64,000 nucleotides of DNA, from positions 481,552-545,551 of the forward strand of contig NZ_AJYZ02000042.1 in NCBI RefSeq assembly GCF_000272045.2. Direction: 5' to 3'. Under the pieces are notes generated by a model. It did not search any database. It had not been told where the DNA came from and saw only the letters and a list, made by a program, of their open reading frames with translations. The translations under genes and the position numbers were made by a program. This DNA comes from Vibrio crassostreae 9ZC13. GTDB lineage: Bacteria; Pseudomonadota; Gammaproteobacteria; Enterobacterales; Vibrionaceae. This document shows, in pieces, positions 9,331 through 18,154 of this stretch (position 1 is the stretch's first letter; the number at the start of each line of letters is the position of its first letter).

Positions 9331-10443
9331 CTAAAAATCAATTCTCGCTTCAGTCTGAGCATCAAAGAATACCGCCTTTGATAAGTCAAAATGCAGCGGC
9401 GCCATTTGCCCAACTGACACTTCAAATTCTGGCGACAAGCGACATGCCACTTCTTGGTCGTTCACTTTCACCATCGCAATCGTATCTGGCCCTGTTGGTT
9501 CTAGCACTTCTAACTGCAAGTCTAGCTTGGTCGTTGCCGACACATCTTCACTTTTCTGCTCGGTAATATGTTCAGGGCGCAGGCCAATCACCACTTCTTT
9601 GCCATCTTGCTCACGCATGCTTTGTGGTAATCGAATGTGGTGCTCTTGCTCAGCTGTACCCGTTACTTTGATGATCGGATTCTGCTCATCATCCAAATCC
9701 ACCATGGTCTTAATGAAGTTCATAGATGGTGAACCCATAAAGCCCGCCACGAACATGTTATTTGGCTTGGTGTAGATCTCTTGCGGCGTACCGAGTTGCT
9801 GCAGTTCACCATCTTTCATCACCGCAATACGGTCAGCCAAGGTCATCGCCTCGATTTGGTCATGGGTCACGTAGACAATGGTGGTGTTCAGCTTTTGGTG
9901 CAGACGTTTGATCTGGTGTCGCATCTCGACACGTAGCTTGGCATCCAAGTTAGAAAGCGGCTCATCGAACAGATACAGCTTAGGACGACGCGCCAAAGCG
10001 CGCCCCATAGCGACACGTTGACGCTGACCACCAGATAGCTGCGATGGTTTACGATCAAGCAGTTGTTCGATTTGTAGCATTTCAGCGACGCGATTCACTT
10101 CTGCGTCGATTTCGTCTTGTGGCATCTTGCGGATCTTCAAGCCGAAGGCGATATTGCCGCGTACCGTCATGTTTGGGTAAAGTGCGTACGACTGGAATAC
10201 CATCGCGATGTCGCGGTCTTTAGGTTCAACCTGGGCCACGTCAACACCATCAATCACGATTTCACCCGAGCTAATATTTTCTAGCCCAGCAATGGTGTTC
10301 ATTAGGGTGGATTTTCCACACCCCGAAGGGCCGACAAGTATCAAGAACTCCCCCGAATCGATACTGATGTCGATGCCCTTTAACGTTTCGTTGTCCGCGT
10401 TGCGATAGGTTTTACGGATCTGTTTTAAATCTAATGTTGCCAT
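9331..10443 (-). CDS. sugar ABC transporter ATP-binding protein (MalK/UgpC/GtsD-like)
   Basis: The 370-residue ATPase powers the inner-membrane sugar importer encoded just upstream. It has Walker A GPSGCGKST (residues 38-46), the Q-loop region, signature LSGGQRQRV (about 137), Walker B YLFDEPLSNLD (about 156) and the switch histidine in YVTHDQ. A C-terminal OB-fold/TOBE regulatory region of about 130 residues follows, as in MalK. It starts 6 bases after the second permease gene. The neighbouring binding protein and two-component system resemble the pseudomonad glucose/mannose system, so this is best seen as the GtsD equivalent. CUT1 ATPases are hard to assign by sequence alone, and automatic annotation would often label it UgpC. 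Confidence 0.88.
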   Translation of the reverse strand: MATLDLKQIRKTYRNADNETLKGIDISIDSGEFLILVGPSGCGKSTLMNTIAGLENISSGEIVIDGVDVAQVEPKDRDIAMVFQSYALYPNMTVRGNIAFGLKIRKMPQDEIDAEVNRVAEMLQIEQLLDRKPSQLSGGQRQRVAMGRALARRPKLYLFDEPLSNLDAKLRVEMRHQIKRLHQKLNTTIVYVTHDQIEAMTLADRIAVMKDGELQQLGTPQEIYTKPNNMFVAGFMGSPSMNFIKTMVDLDDEQNPIIKVTGTAEQEHHIRLPQSMREQDGKEVVIGLRPEHITEQKSEDVSATTKLDLQLEVLEPTGPDTIAMVKVNDQEVACRLSPEFEVSVGQMAPLHFDLSKAVFFDAQTEARIDF

Positions 10444-10449
10444 GGGTAA

Positions 10450-11307
10450 TTATCCTTTTACTGATCCTGCCGTTAGGCCACGAACAAAATATTTTCCTGC
10501 GAAGACATACACCAACAGCGTTGGCAGCGCGGCGATGATCGCGGCAGCCATATCAACGTTGTATTCTTTAACGCCCGTGCTGGTGTTGACTAAGTTATTT
10601 AATGCTACGGTGATTGGCTGAGTCTCTGAGCCGGAATACACCACCCCGAACAAGAAATCGTTCCAGATTGCGGTGAACTGCCAGATCACCGTCACCATGA
10701 TGATAGGCGTAGAGATCGGTAATAAGATCTTGAAGAAAATGGTAAAGAAGCCTGCACCATCCAGTTTTGCTGCTTTGATCAATTCATCCGGAATCGAGAT
10801 GTAGAAGTTACGGAAAAACAGAGTTGTAAACGCCATGCCGTAGATAACGTGCACAATCACCAAGCCGATGGTTGTGTTCGCTAGCCCCATCTTGCCGAGC
10901 ATGGTTGCCATTGGTAGTAGCACCACTTGGAACGGAATGAAGCAACCAAACAACAGTAAGCTGAAGAACAGATTCGAGCCTCGGAATTGCCATTTCGTCA
11001 CTACATAACCATTGAATGCACCGAGCAATGTTGAAATCGCAACCGCAGGAATCACCATTTGGAACGAGTTCCAGAAGTAGCCTTTGATGCCTTCACATTT
11101 CACGCCCGTACAGGCGGTGTCCCACGCTTTATACCAAGCATCAAACACCCACTCTTTCGGTAAGCTCATCAAGTTACCTGCCTTGATGTCTGGCAGAGTT
11201 TTGAATGAGGTCAGCGCCATGACAAACAATGGCATTAGATACACCAAGCAGAAGAAAAGCAGTGCTGAATAAATAAAGATTCGAGCAAAATTGATGTTAT
11301 TCATCAT
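10450..11307 (-). CDS. sugar ABC transporter permease (MalG/GtsC-like)
   Basis: The 285-residue inner-membrane permease has an N-terminal anchor (about residues 10-32) and five further hydrophobic segments. The cytoplasmic coupling loop reads ELIKAAKLDGAGFFTIFFKI, matching the EAA motif of CUT1 permeases where the ATPase docks. A periplasmic segment with two cysteines (TACTGVKCEGIKG) follows the first helix, as in glucose/mannose permeases of this type. It overlaps the other permease gene by 4 bases (ATGA), implying translational coupling and a 1:1 heterodimer. The gene sits 6 bases before the ATPase gene. Confidence 0.88.
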   Translation of the reverse strand: MMNNINFARIFIYSALLFFCLVYLMPLFVMALTSFKTLPDIKAGNLMSLPKEWVFDAWYKAWDTACTGVKCEGIKGYFWNSFQMVIPAVAISTLLGAFNGYVVTKWQFRGSNLFFSLLLFGCFIPFQVVLLPMATMLGKMGLANTTIGLVIVHVIYGMAFTTLFFRNFYISIPDELIKAAKLDGAGFFTIFFKILLPISTPIIMVTVIWQFTAIWNDFLFGVVYSGSETQPITVALNNLVNTSTGVKEYNVDMAAAIIAALPTLLVYVFAGKYFVRGLTAGSVKG

Positions 11308-12242
11308 GACTTTTTCTCCCTAAGTTCAGAGTAAAGATAAGGCACGAGAATCGCTAAGATACCAGCAAGCATCATCATGGCACTGGCAGCACCAAGGCCG
11401 ATTTGTCCACGCGTAAATGAGTGTGCGTACATGAATAGCGCAGGAAGATCCGATGAATAACCTGGGCCACCCGCTGTCATCGCGGTCACAAGGTCGAAAC
11501 TCTTAATCGCAATGTGTGAGGTGATGATCACCGCGCTGAAAACCACAGGGCGCAAGCAAGGTAGAATGATTTTCAGATAAATAGTGGGTAAGCTTGCCCC
11601 ATCAATTTGAGCGGCTTTGATGATTGAAGAATCAATGCCACGAAGGCCGGCTAAGAACATCGCCATCACGAAGCCTGACGACTGCCAAAGTGCTGCGATA
11701 ACCAAGGTATAGACCGACATTTCAGAGTCGACTAACCAATCGAATTTGAAGTCGGTAAAGCCCCAATCTTGCATCAGTTTTTCAATGCCAAGACCCGGAT
11801 TGAGAATCCATTTCCAAGCGGTACCCGTCACGATGAATGACAACGCCATTGGGTATAAATAAATGGTACGAATCGCGCCTTCTTGACGGATGTTCTGGTC
11901 AAGCAATACCGCCAAACCCACACCCAACAAGATAGCAATCGCCATGAACAGAAAACCAAACACACCGAGGTTGGTGATTGAGGTGATCCAGCGATCGTTG
12001 TCCATCAGCTTTTCATATTGAGCTAAACCAACAAAGTTGAAGCTCGGTAAAAATCGAGAATTCGTAAACGACAGCGCCGCCGTCCAGAATATATAGCCGT
12101 AGATACACACCACGGTCACTAACGCGGTCGGCGCCAGTACAATCTTGGGTAACCAATGTTGCAACCTGTCAGCAAAGCTAGGCTTGGGCGCAGGCTGGCT
12201 CCTTGTGGGTTTTGGAGTCGACTCAGTCAAAACATGCTCCAT
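11304..12242 (-). CDS. sugar ABC transporter permease (MalF/GtsB-like)
   Basis: The 312-residue permease is the partner of the adjacent permease in a CUT1 importer. A proline-rich cytosolic N-terminus (residues 10-25) precedes six hydrophobic segments. The EAA loop reads SSIIKAAQIDGASLPTIYLKI (around residue 205). The family-typical GGPGYSSDLPALFMY motif follows (around 255). Its start is 181 bases after the end of the binding-protein gene; that gap contains two hairpins which may reduce permease expression relative to the binding protein. Confidence 0.88.
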   Translation of the reverse strand: MEHVLTESTPKPTRSQPAPKPSFADRLQHWLPKIVLAPTALVTVVCIYGYIFWTAALSFTNSRFLPSFNFVGLAQYEKLMDNDRWITSITNLGVFGFLFMAIAILLGVGLAVLLDQNIRQEGAIRTIYLYPMALSFIVTGTAWKWILNPGLGIEKLMQDWGFTDFKFDWLVDSEMSVYTLVIAALWQSSGFVMAMFLAGLRGIDSSIIKAAQIDGASLPTIYLKIILPCLRPVVFSAVIITSHIAIKSFDLVTAMTAGGPGYSSDLPALFMYAHSFTRGQIGLGAASAMMMLAGILAILVPYLYSELREKKS

Positions 12243-12332
12243 AACTTATCCTTGTTGCACAATCGAGCCAATGGCTTACCTTTCGGCACCACATCAGCAT
12301 CACGCATATCAGAATTGGGAGTGAAGAGTAGA

Positions 12333-12405
12333 TAGGCTCCCTACGAGCCTACCCACCCTGGGGGGTTGGTAAAGCAACACAACCCGTCACTCACGTGCGT
12401 TGTGT
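12333..12405 (-). promoter_or_regulatory. paired hairpins between binding-protein and permease genes
   Basis: Two stems lie in the 181-base gap: ACACAAC/GTTGTGT (12377-12383 with 12399-12405) and TAGGCTC/GAGCCTA (12333-12339 with 12345-12351). Neither has a clear T-run, so mRNA stabilisation or partial termination, as in other binding-protein operons, is more likely than full termination. Confidence 0.5.
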
Positions 12406-12423
12406 GTCGCTTATCAAGTTATA

Positions 12424-13671
12424 TTAGATAGCCGCTTTCACAGCTTTCGCTAACTTAGCCGCCGCTTGTTTTGGATCGGCATCTTTTTCGTTGAAGAAGT
12501 TGGTTACCACGTCGTAAATCGCGCCTTGAGCGTAGCTTGTTGTCGCTAGGCCGTGAGCCATACTCGGAACAAGATCGCCAGATTTCGCACTCGCTTTGAA
12601 GGTTGCCATTGAATCCAACGCACATTGGTCGAACTTAGACATGTCCATATCTAGACGTACAGGGATAGAACCCTTGTTAAGGTTGAAGACTTCTTGGAAA
12701 TCTTTGGTAAGAATGGTTTTCGCTAGGTCTTGCTGCGCTTTTTGGTTCTCTTTGTCACTCAGCTCAAAGAACGCAAAGCTATCGATGTTGAAAGTGAATT
12801 GGCCATCAGTGCCCGGTGCTGGTGCACAGATGTAATCTTTACCCGGTACTTTGCCTGCCGCAGTAAATTCACCTTTCGCCCAGTCACCCATGATCTGCAT
12901 TGCCGCTTCGCCATTGATAACCATCGAAGTTGCTACGTTCCAATCACGACCCGGAGAGTTGCTGTCGATGTAATCACGCATCTTTTTGAACTTGGTGAAT
13001 ACTTCCACCATTTTGTCACCAGACAACACGTCCATATCCAGGTCAACGAACGCTTTGTTGTAGTCTTCACTGCCTAGCACATCAAGTGCCACCGCTTCGA
13101 ATACCGTCGCGTCTTGCCAAGGTTGACCACCGTGAGCCAGTGGAATGAAGCCAGCCGCTTTAATCTTGTCTGCGGCAACAAAGAACTCATCTAACGTAGT
13201 TGGAACCTTCACGCCTGATTTTTCTAAAACAACAGGGTTCGCCCAAAGCCAGTTAACACGGTGAACGTTGACAGGAACTGCGACATATTCGCCATCCCAC
13301 TTCATCACTTTAGTGACCACTTCTGGCAGTAGCTCATCCCATTTTTCTTGTTTCGCAGTTGCATCGAGAGACGTTAGAAAACCTAAACCACCCCACTCTT
13401 GAATATCATGACCTTTAATCTGCGCCGCAGATGGAGGATTGCCCGACACTGCTCGAGTTTTCAAAACAGTCATCGCACTTTCACCGCCGCCACCAGCAAC
13501 AGCGAAATCTTTCCAAGTATGGCCTTGTTCTTCAATCATCTCTTTCAGTACAGCTGCGGATTTCGCTTCGCCACCGGCAGTCCACCAGTGAAGCACTTCC
13601 ACTTCACCAGCTTGAGAAAATGTTGAGGCAGCAAGAAGAGATAGAGTAAGTAGGGTTTTATTGATTTTCAT
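12424..13671 (-). CDS. periplasmic sugar-binding protein (GtsA-like, glucose/mannose type)
   Basis: This 415-residue periplasmic solute-binding protein starts at ATG 13671, with GGAAGA six bases upstream; an earlier in-frame ATG at 13764 would bury the signal peptide. A Sec signal (residues 1-21, ending TFSQA) precedes mature GEVEVLHWWTAGGEAK. Family 1 extracellular binding-protein features follow: aromatic residues for sugar stacking (LHWW, NVHRVNWLWANP, PWQDATVFE) and the GRDWN/GDWAKGEF region. These match the glucose/mannose-binding GtsA group rather than the maltose-binding group. It heads the binding protein-permease-permease-ATPase operon and follows a sensor kinase/regulator pair on the same strand. 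Sugar specificity is inferred from motifs and synteny. Confidence 0.85.
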   Translation of the reverse strand: MKINKTLLTLSLLAASTFSQAGEVEVLHWWTAGGEAKSAAVLKEMIEEQGHTWKDFAVAGGGGESAMTVLKTRAVSGNPPSAAQIKGHDIQEWGGLGFLTSLDATAKQEKWDELLPEVVTKVMKWDGEYVAVPVNVHRVNWLWANPVVLEKSGVKVPTTLDEFFVAADKIKAAGFIPLAHGGQPWQDATVFEAVALDVLGSEDYNKAFVDLDMDVLSGDKMVEVFTKFKKMRDYIDSNSPGRDWNVATSMVINGEAAMQIMGDWAKGEFTAAGKVPGKDYICAPAPGTDGQFTFNIDSFAFFELSDKENQKAQQDLAKTILTKDFQEVFNLNKGSIPVRLDMDMSKFDQCALDSMATFKASAKSGDLVPSMAHGLATTSYAQGAIYDVVTNFFNEKDADPKQAAAKLAKAVKAAI

Positions 13672-13762
13672 TATTATCTTCCATGTTTTAGCGGACTCGA
13701 CGTCCGGTTCAATACAGAGTCTACTTATTCTGATTTGTAAGATTGAAACAAAAGGTAAGCTC

Positions 13763-13784
13763 AATGTAACACAATTGTTACATT
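13763..13784 (-). promoter_or_regulatory. dyad AATGTAAC-N6-GTTACATT upstream of the sugar operon
   Basis: A perfect 8-bp inverted repeat with a 6-base spacer overlaps the sensor kinase stop codon, 92 bases ahead of the binding-protein start. Its size fits a dimeric OmpR-type regulator site, and the adjacent response regulator is the obvious candidate; this is inference. A smaller hairpin (CGGAC/GTCCG, 13692-13706) lies in the leader. Confidence 0.45.
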
Positions 13785-15228
13785 AAACTTCTAGGCCGCG
13801 TGGAATATAGACTTTAGCTTCTAAGCCGCCTTGAGGGGAGTTACGAATAATGAGATCTCCGCCGTGTCCGTGTAGGATGTTTCGACAGATTCCAAGCCCT
13901 AAACCGTGTCCTTGGTCGTCAGTGGCGAGCCTGAAGTAAGGTTCAAACACCAACTCTAACTTGTCTTCAGGAATACCTTTTCCGTGATCTTGAATAGTCA
14001 CGATAACCCACACCGAATCACTGTTAATATCGACTTCAGCTGATGTCCCATATTTCACAGCGTTGTCGATAAGATTGGTCAGCACACGTTTAATGGCTAA
14101 TGGTTTGGCGACTAACGGGTCAACCACAATGGGCTCAAACTCAACCAAGGTTTGATGTTGGTTGTGCAGTTCAATCACGGAGAGCATCATCTCATTGAGG
14201 TCGATAATGGCGTTGTTTTCGTGAAGGTCGGTATCTCTTACCGCTTGTAAAGCGCCCTTAACCATCATCTCAAGCTCATCCAAATCCTTATTGAACTTGT
14301 CTTTCTTTACTTCGCTTTCCAATAGCTCGGCTCGTAGTCTAAGCCGTGTTATTGGTGTCTTTAAATCATGTGAGATTGCAGAGAAAAGGTGCTCACGGTC
14401 GGCAACATAGCGACGAATCCGTTGCTGCATTCGATTAAACGCTCGGGTCGCCGTCACCAGCTCAGTAGCCCCCTCTTCGTTAAGTGGCGGCTGCTGAATA
14501 TCCATACTCATCTCATTGGCCGCTCTTGCTAATTTTTTAAGAGGGCGTACTTGCCGACGAATCATCAAGTAAGTCAAAACCAAAAGAATGAGGGTCGAGG
14601 AAACTAAGAAGATCACCTGTTCTCTGCCGAGAATCGTATCGTCGAGTTTGACGTAAGGCGCAGGCAACAACGCGGCGATATACACCCATTCATGACTGGC
14701 TAATTCTATCTGAACAACCAGAATAGGAGGGTTAAGAGGTTCTAAGGTTAAAGTATGATGTGCCCACGATCGTGGGAGATCGCTCAAGTAGATGTCATTT
14801 TTAAGCAAACGAAGATGTTCAGGGCGAGAGAAATCAACCCGCACTGATTCGACTTTATTGAGCTTGCTACTCAAAACACTTTCTATCGCTTCAATCGAGG
14901 CGGTTTTTAAACGGGTATCAGGGATCGGTTCGACAATCAACGCCTCTTTATTGAAAGAAACGAAGAAGCGCGTACCGCCCATATTGCGGATTTGATCCAA
15001 CACGATATGGCGATATTTAACGGGCAGAGACTGGAAGAAAGTCACCGTCGAGGCAAACATATTGGCCATGCTTGAAGAGGCAGAACGAATCCCCTCCAGT
15101 TCTTTGTGTTTGGATTCGCTATACCAAATAGACGTTGCGATACCTTGAGCTATCACCACAGCTAACAAGGTCAGTAACAATGTTCTGGCAACCAAAGAGT
15201 TTGGCTTTAACCGACTCAACCCGTTCAT
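13783..15228 (-). CDS. sensor histidine kinase of the sugar-uptake locus (GtrS-like)
   Basis: The 481-residue membrane sensor has TM1 at about residues 13-34, a periplasmic sensor domain at about 35-200 and TM2 at about 205-223. A HAMP linker and a dimerisation/phosphoacceptor segment with His287 in SAISHDLKTPITRLRLRA follow. The HATPase domain has the N box (NLIDNAVKYG), G1 (DHGKGIPED) and G2 (GHGLGLGI). It lies 45 bases after the response regulator gene and ahead of the sugar importer, the same order as gltR-gtrS-gtsABCD in Pseudomonas. There the kinase senses sugar-acid metabolites and controls glucose uptake. The ligand here cannot be read from sequence. Confidence 0.85.
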   Translation of the reverse strand: MNGLSRLKPNSLVARTLLLTLLAVVIAQGIATSIWYSESKHKELEGIRSASSSMANMFASTVTFFQSLPVKYRHIVLDQIRNMGGTRFFVSFNKEALIVEPIPDTRLKTASIEAIESVLSSKLNKVESVRVDFSRPEHLRLLKNDIYLSDLPRSWAHHTLTLEPLNPPILVVQIELASHEWVYIAALLPAPYVKLDDTILGREQVIFLVSSTLILLVLTYLMIRRQVRPLKKLARAANEMSMDIQQPPLNEEGATELVTATRAFNRMQQRIRRYVADREHLFSAISHDLKTPITRLRLRAELLESEVKKDKFNKDLDELEMMVKGALQAVRDTDLHENNAIIDLNEMMLSVIELHNQHQTLVEFEPIVVDPLVAKPLAIKRVLTNLIDNAVKYGTSAEVDINSDSVWVIVTIQDHGKGIPEDKLELVFEPYFRLATDDQGHGLGLGICRNILHGHGGDLIIRNSPQGGLEAKVYIPRGLEV

Positions 15229-15273
15229 AGGAAATACTTCATTGCCGAGGTGCTCATTAACATCACTTGATTA

Positions 15274-16002
15274 TCAGTGTTCATACTGAACAGGCACAGC
15301 GAGGATATAGCCATTACCGCGCATGGTTTTGATGTAGTGAGGATACTTGCCACTGTCGCCCAATCGGCTTCTCAGACGACTAAGCTGCACATCAATGCCT
15401 CGCTCAAAAGGCAACGCTTCACGGCCTCTGGTCGCGAATGAGATAGTGTCACGGTCGAGAACTTCGTTAGGGCGAGTTAAGAACAACATCAACAGAGAAA
15501 AATCACTGCCCGACAAATCCATCTCTTCCGAGTTTTCATTGTGGGAAATTCGATGCGCTAACGTATCAAGCGTCCAATCACCAAAAACAATCTGTTTTGG
15601 CAATGCATCACTTGTCTTGTCATCCACCACTTGAACGCGGCGCAACAACGCTTTGATACGCGCCATTAACTGACGAGGGCTAAACGGCTTGGCAATGTAA
15701 TCATCAGCACCAATTTCTAAGCCGATAATTTGGTCGGTTTCATCCGATACGGCAGTCAGCATGATGATAGGCACATTCGATTGCTTACGGACGCGTTGAC
15801 ACAAGGTAAAACCATCGTCACCGGGTAGCATCACATCAAGCAGAATCAGATCTGGATAACCTTGGTTTTGCAGATGAGCTTCTAGTTCAACACCATCTCC
15901 CACAGAAGAAACATCGAAACCAGATTTTGTGAGGTACTCTTCCAGCAGCTCGCGGATTTCTTGATCATCATCCACCACGAGAATTCGAGTATTTGTTGGC
16001 AT
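15274..16002 (-). CDS. OmpR-family response regulator (GltR-like)
   Basis: The 242-residue regulator has a receiver domain with the acidic pocket VVDDD (residues 9-13), phosphoacceptor Asp56 in LLDVMLPG, and Lys in IAKPFSP. A C-terminal winged helix (about 135-238) contains the recognition region RGIDVQLSRLRSRLGD and the hairpin IKTMRGNGYIL. It is first in a regulator-kinase pair and probably controls the downstream sugar importer through the dyad at 13763-13784. The identification as a GltR equivalent rests on synteny. The DNA-binding domain alone cannot separate it from OmpR or PhoB relatives. Confidence 0.83.
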   Translation of the reverse strand: MPTNTRILVVDDDQEIRELLEEYLTKSGFDVSSVGDGVELEAHLQNQGYPDLILLDVMLPGDDGFTLCQRVRKQSNVPIIMLTAVSDETDQIIGLEIGADDYIAKPFSPRQLMARIKALLRRVQVVDDKTSDALPKQIVFGDWTLDTLAHRISHNENSEEMDLSGSDFSLLMLFLTRPNEVLDRDTISFATRGREALPFERGIDVQLSRLRSRLGDSGKYPHYIKTMRGNGYILAVPVQYEH

Positions 16003-16084
16003 CGCCCAAACCTATTAAATTTACAACTTATTCACATAGTGTATAGGCTGGCCGATTGTTTGATTATTGACATGTTTGTAAAGT

Positions 16085-16130
16085 TAGAAGAACAAACAGA
16101 TAAAGATCACAACTTAGTGACCTCTATCTG
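16085..16130 (-). terminator. selO terminator
   Basis: On the minus strand a 14-bp stem (16130-16117 with 16110-16097, two G-U pairs, six-base loop) is followed by a T-rich tract, TTTGTTCTTCT. It lies just after the selO stop. Confidence 0.75.
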
Positions 16131-16161
16131 AATCTTTAGGGCTTAATCCGCTATTGGTTGG

Positions 16162-17619
16162 TTATGAAGAGCAGCTGATCTCCATGGCTTTACCCCACTC
16201 AGGAGGTAGAGCCGCAAGGTATTCATAATCCGGGTGTTCCGCATAAGGGTCTGCCAGTACCACCATCAAAGCGTCAATATCGCTGCTATCACCGCGCTCT
16301 GCTTTGTCTATCGCCAGTTGAGCTAGGTAGTTTCTGAGGATGAATTTCGGGTTTGCCTGCCTCATATTTTCGCAGCGCTCTGCCACTGAGCTCTCTTCCA
16401 GTTCACAGCGTTGTAAGTAGTTATCTACCCACAGCTTTGCTGCCTCTCGGTCGATAACCAAATCAATCACTTCTTGCGGCTGCAAGGTATCCAAATTCGA
16501 CAACGTTCTAAAAAATCTTGGGTAGTCGACTTTGTTTTGCGACATCAGCTCGAACATAGATTCAAACAAACGACTGTCACCTTCTTGTTTCGAAAGTAGC
16601 CCCAACTTACGACGCATCATCTGACTAAAGTAACCGTTCATTTGCGGTTCGTACTGCTCCAATGCCGCCTCTAAATCAGCTCTCTCCACCAGCGGTGACA
16701 ACGAGTGTGCCAATGCCGATAAATTCCACATACCGATTCTTGGTTGCTGATTGAACGCATAACGACCTTGGTAATCCGAGTGATTACAGATCAATCTTGG
16801 GTCATATTCATCAAGAAACGCGAACGGACCATAATCGAAAGTTTGCCCGATGATCGACATGTTATCGGTGTTCATCACGCCATGAGCAAAACCATTCGCT
16901 TGCCACAACGCAATCATCTCTGCGGTACGGTCAACAATCTGATTAAACATAGCAGCGTAGGGTTTCTCTTCATCGAGACACTCAGGGAAGTGCCATTCAA
17001 TGACTTTATCGGCCAGCAACTTATGCTCAGCCAACTGATTGGTATAAAACAGATGTTCAAAGTGACCGAAACGGATGTGTGATTCGGCAGCACGCACCAA
17101 CAATGCGCCCCACTCTTGCTTCTCTCGATATACCGGTGTGTCGCTGGTCATCATAGCCAACGCGCGAGTGGTTGGGATATTGAGCCCTGCCATCGCTTCG
17201 CTACATAAGTACTCACGAACGGTTGATCGAATAACAGCGCGTCCATCGCCCATACGTGAATAGGGCGTTTTACCGGCACCTTTAAGGTGTAAATCGAACG
17301 TTTCGCCACTTTTCGCGATAATTTGAGCTAATAACAGCCCTCTTCCATCACCTAAATCCGGGTTATAAGAACCAAACTGGTGGCCTGCGTATTTCATTGC
17401 TACAGGCGAAAACTGCTCAGGTTTAACATTGCCAGATAACGTTTCAAGCAATTCCTCGGAAGCATCATCAAATGACAAAAAACCGAGTTCATCCGCAAGC
17501 TTATGATTCCATGCGAGCCATTGGACATTGCTGAGCGGTGTAGGTTGAATTGGGGTATAGAACAGTCGAGGTAATGCAGTAAATCGATTGTTAAATGAAA
17601 TAGAATCCCAGACAGACAT
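16162..17619 (-). CDS. selO: protein adenylyltransferase SelO (YdiU)
   Basis: This 485-residue pseudokinase-fold enzyme transfers AMP from ATP onto protein Ser/Thr/Tyr in the redox stress response. Features include the N-terminal signature (FNNRFTALPRLFYTP), MKYAGHQFGSYNPDLGDGRGLLLAQI, GRAVIRSTVREYLCSEAM, and the catalytic/metal-binding HGVMNTDNMSI and DYGPFAFLDEY. The C-terminus ends Cys-Ser-Ser, where mammalian SelO has selenocysteine-Ser-Ser. The start at 17619 (MSVWDSISFNN) fits the family better than the ATG at 17673, which would add 18 residues. No strong Shine-Dalgarno sequence is seen at either. It stands alone between its own terminator and an upstream small-gene unit. Confidence 0.92.
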   Translation of the reverse strand: MSVWDSISFNNRFTALPRLFYTPIQPTPLSNVQWLAWNHKLADELGFLSFDDASEELLETLSGNVKPEQFSPVAMKYAGHQFGSYNPDLGDGRGLLLAQIIAKSGETFDLHLKGAGKTPYSRMGDGRAVIRSTVREYLCSEAMAGLNIPTTRALAMMTSDTPVYREKQEWGALLVRAAESHIRFGHFEHLFYTNQLAEHKLLADKVIEWHFPECLDEEKPYAAMFNQIVDRTAEMIALWQANGFAHGVMNTDNMSIIGQTFDYGPFAFLDEYDPRLICNHSDYQGRYAFNQQPRIGMWNLSALAHSLSPLVERADLEAALEQYEPQMNGYFSQMMRRKLGLLSKQEGDSRLFESMFELMSQNKVDYPRFFRTLSNLDTLQPQEVIDLVIDREAAKLWVDNYLQRCELEESSVAERCENMRQANPKFILRNYLAQLAIDKAERGDSSDIDALMVVLADPYAEHPDYEYLAALPPEWGKAMEISCSS

Positions 17620-17800
17620 GAGAGATACACTGTAGATAAAAGATAACTTAAGATTATCACAGTTTCGTAACAACTTCAGAAGTGCGATGGCGCTTGTTTA
17701 TAGAGGTAAGGTGATAAACCATTCCACAAGAAGAAAGTGGTGACTAGGAGTAAATTACTGGGGGATGCTTGCTAGAAGAAGATGACTAAGAAAAAGTTAA

Positions 17801-17826
17801 GTGGCTAGCCTGATGAGAAAAGCCAC
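17801..17826 (-). terminator. terminator of the small membrane protein gene
   Basis: GTGGCT (17801-17806) pairs with AGCCAC (17821-17826). On the minus strand the stem is followed by TTAACTTTTT. It lies 88 bases past the stop of the 33-codon gene. The rest of 17674-17913 shows nothing else. Confidence 0.5.
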
Positions 17827-17913
17827 ATTTATAAGAGAAAGAGTTCTGACTTTGAAGACTTTTTAACAAGTGATTTCATAATAAAAACTAAAACTATAGA
17901 GCCATGAAGCTGA

Positions 17914-18015
17914 CTACATTAGAGCAAGAATACCCACTAGAGAAAGGGTAGAGAAAATCCAAGTACGACTGATTACGCCAAAGTTACTGTGTTGAATCAT
18001 TTCTTGATGCTGCAT
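17914..18015 (-). CDS. small single-pass membrane protein, 33 residues
   Basis: A 34-codon frame starts at ATG 18015, with a near-perfect ribosome binding site (AAGGAG, six-base spacing), and ends TAG at 17914. The product is a polar N-terminus (MQHQEMIQHSNFGVISR) followed by one hydrophobic segment of about 17 residues (TWIFSTLSLVGILALM), as in small inner-membrane proteins. A plausible promoter (18050-18079) and terminator (17801-17826) frame it as a monocistronic transcript of about 250 bases. No family is recognised and no function is claimed. The strong initiation site and tidy transcription unit are the main evidence that it is real. Confidence 0.65.
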   Translation of the reverse strand: MQHQEMIQHSNFGVISRTWIFSTLSLVGILALM

Positions 18016-18049
18016 ATGTCTCTCCTTGAGAACGTGATGGTGTAACTAC

Positions 18050-18079
18050 AATATATCGGCTTTTCGCCAAAAGCAGCAA
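18050..18079 (-). promoter_or_regulatory. promoter for the small membrane protein gene
   Basis: On the minus strand TTGCTG (18079-18074) and TATATT (18055-18050) are separated by 18 bases, placing a start site near 18043, about 28 bases before the ATG. The -35 match is weak and the -10 match is good. Confidence 0.45.
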
Positions 18080-18154
18080 GCACATTAATATTAACCTTTT
18101 ATGACAGCATCAAGAATATTCTGTAACCATTCACCTCTCTGATAAAACAGAAAG

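Noticed and set aside
13672..13764. Upstream 31-codon extension of the sugar-binding protein
   Set aside because: It would place charged residues before the signal peptide; the ATG at 13671 has a proper ribosome site and a standard Sec signal.
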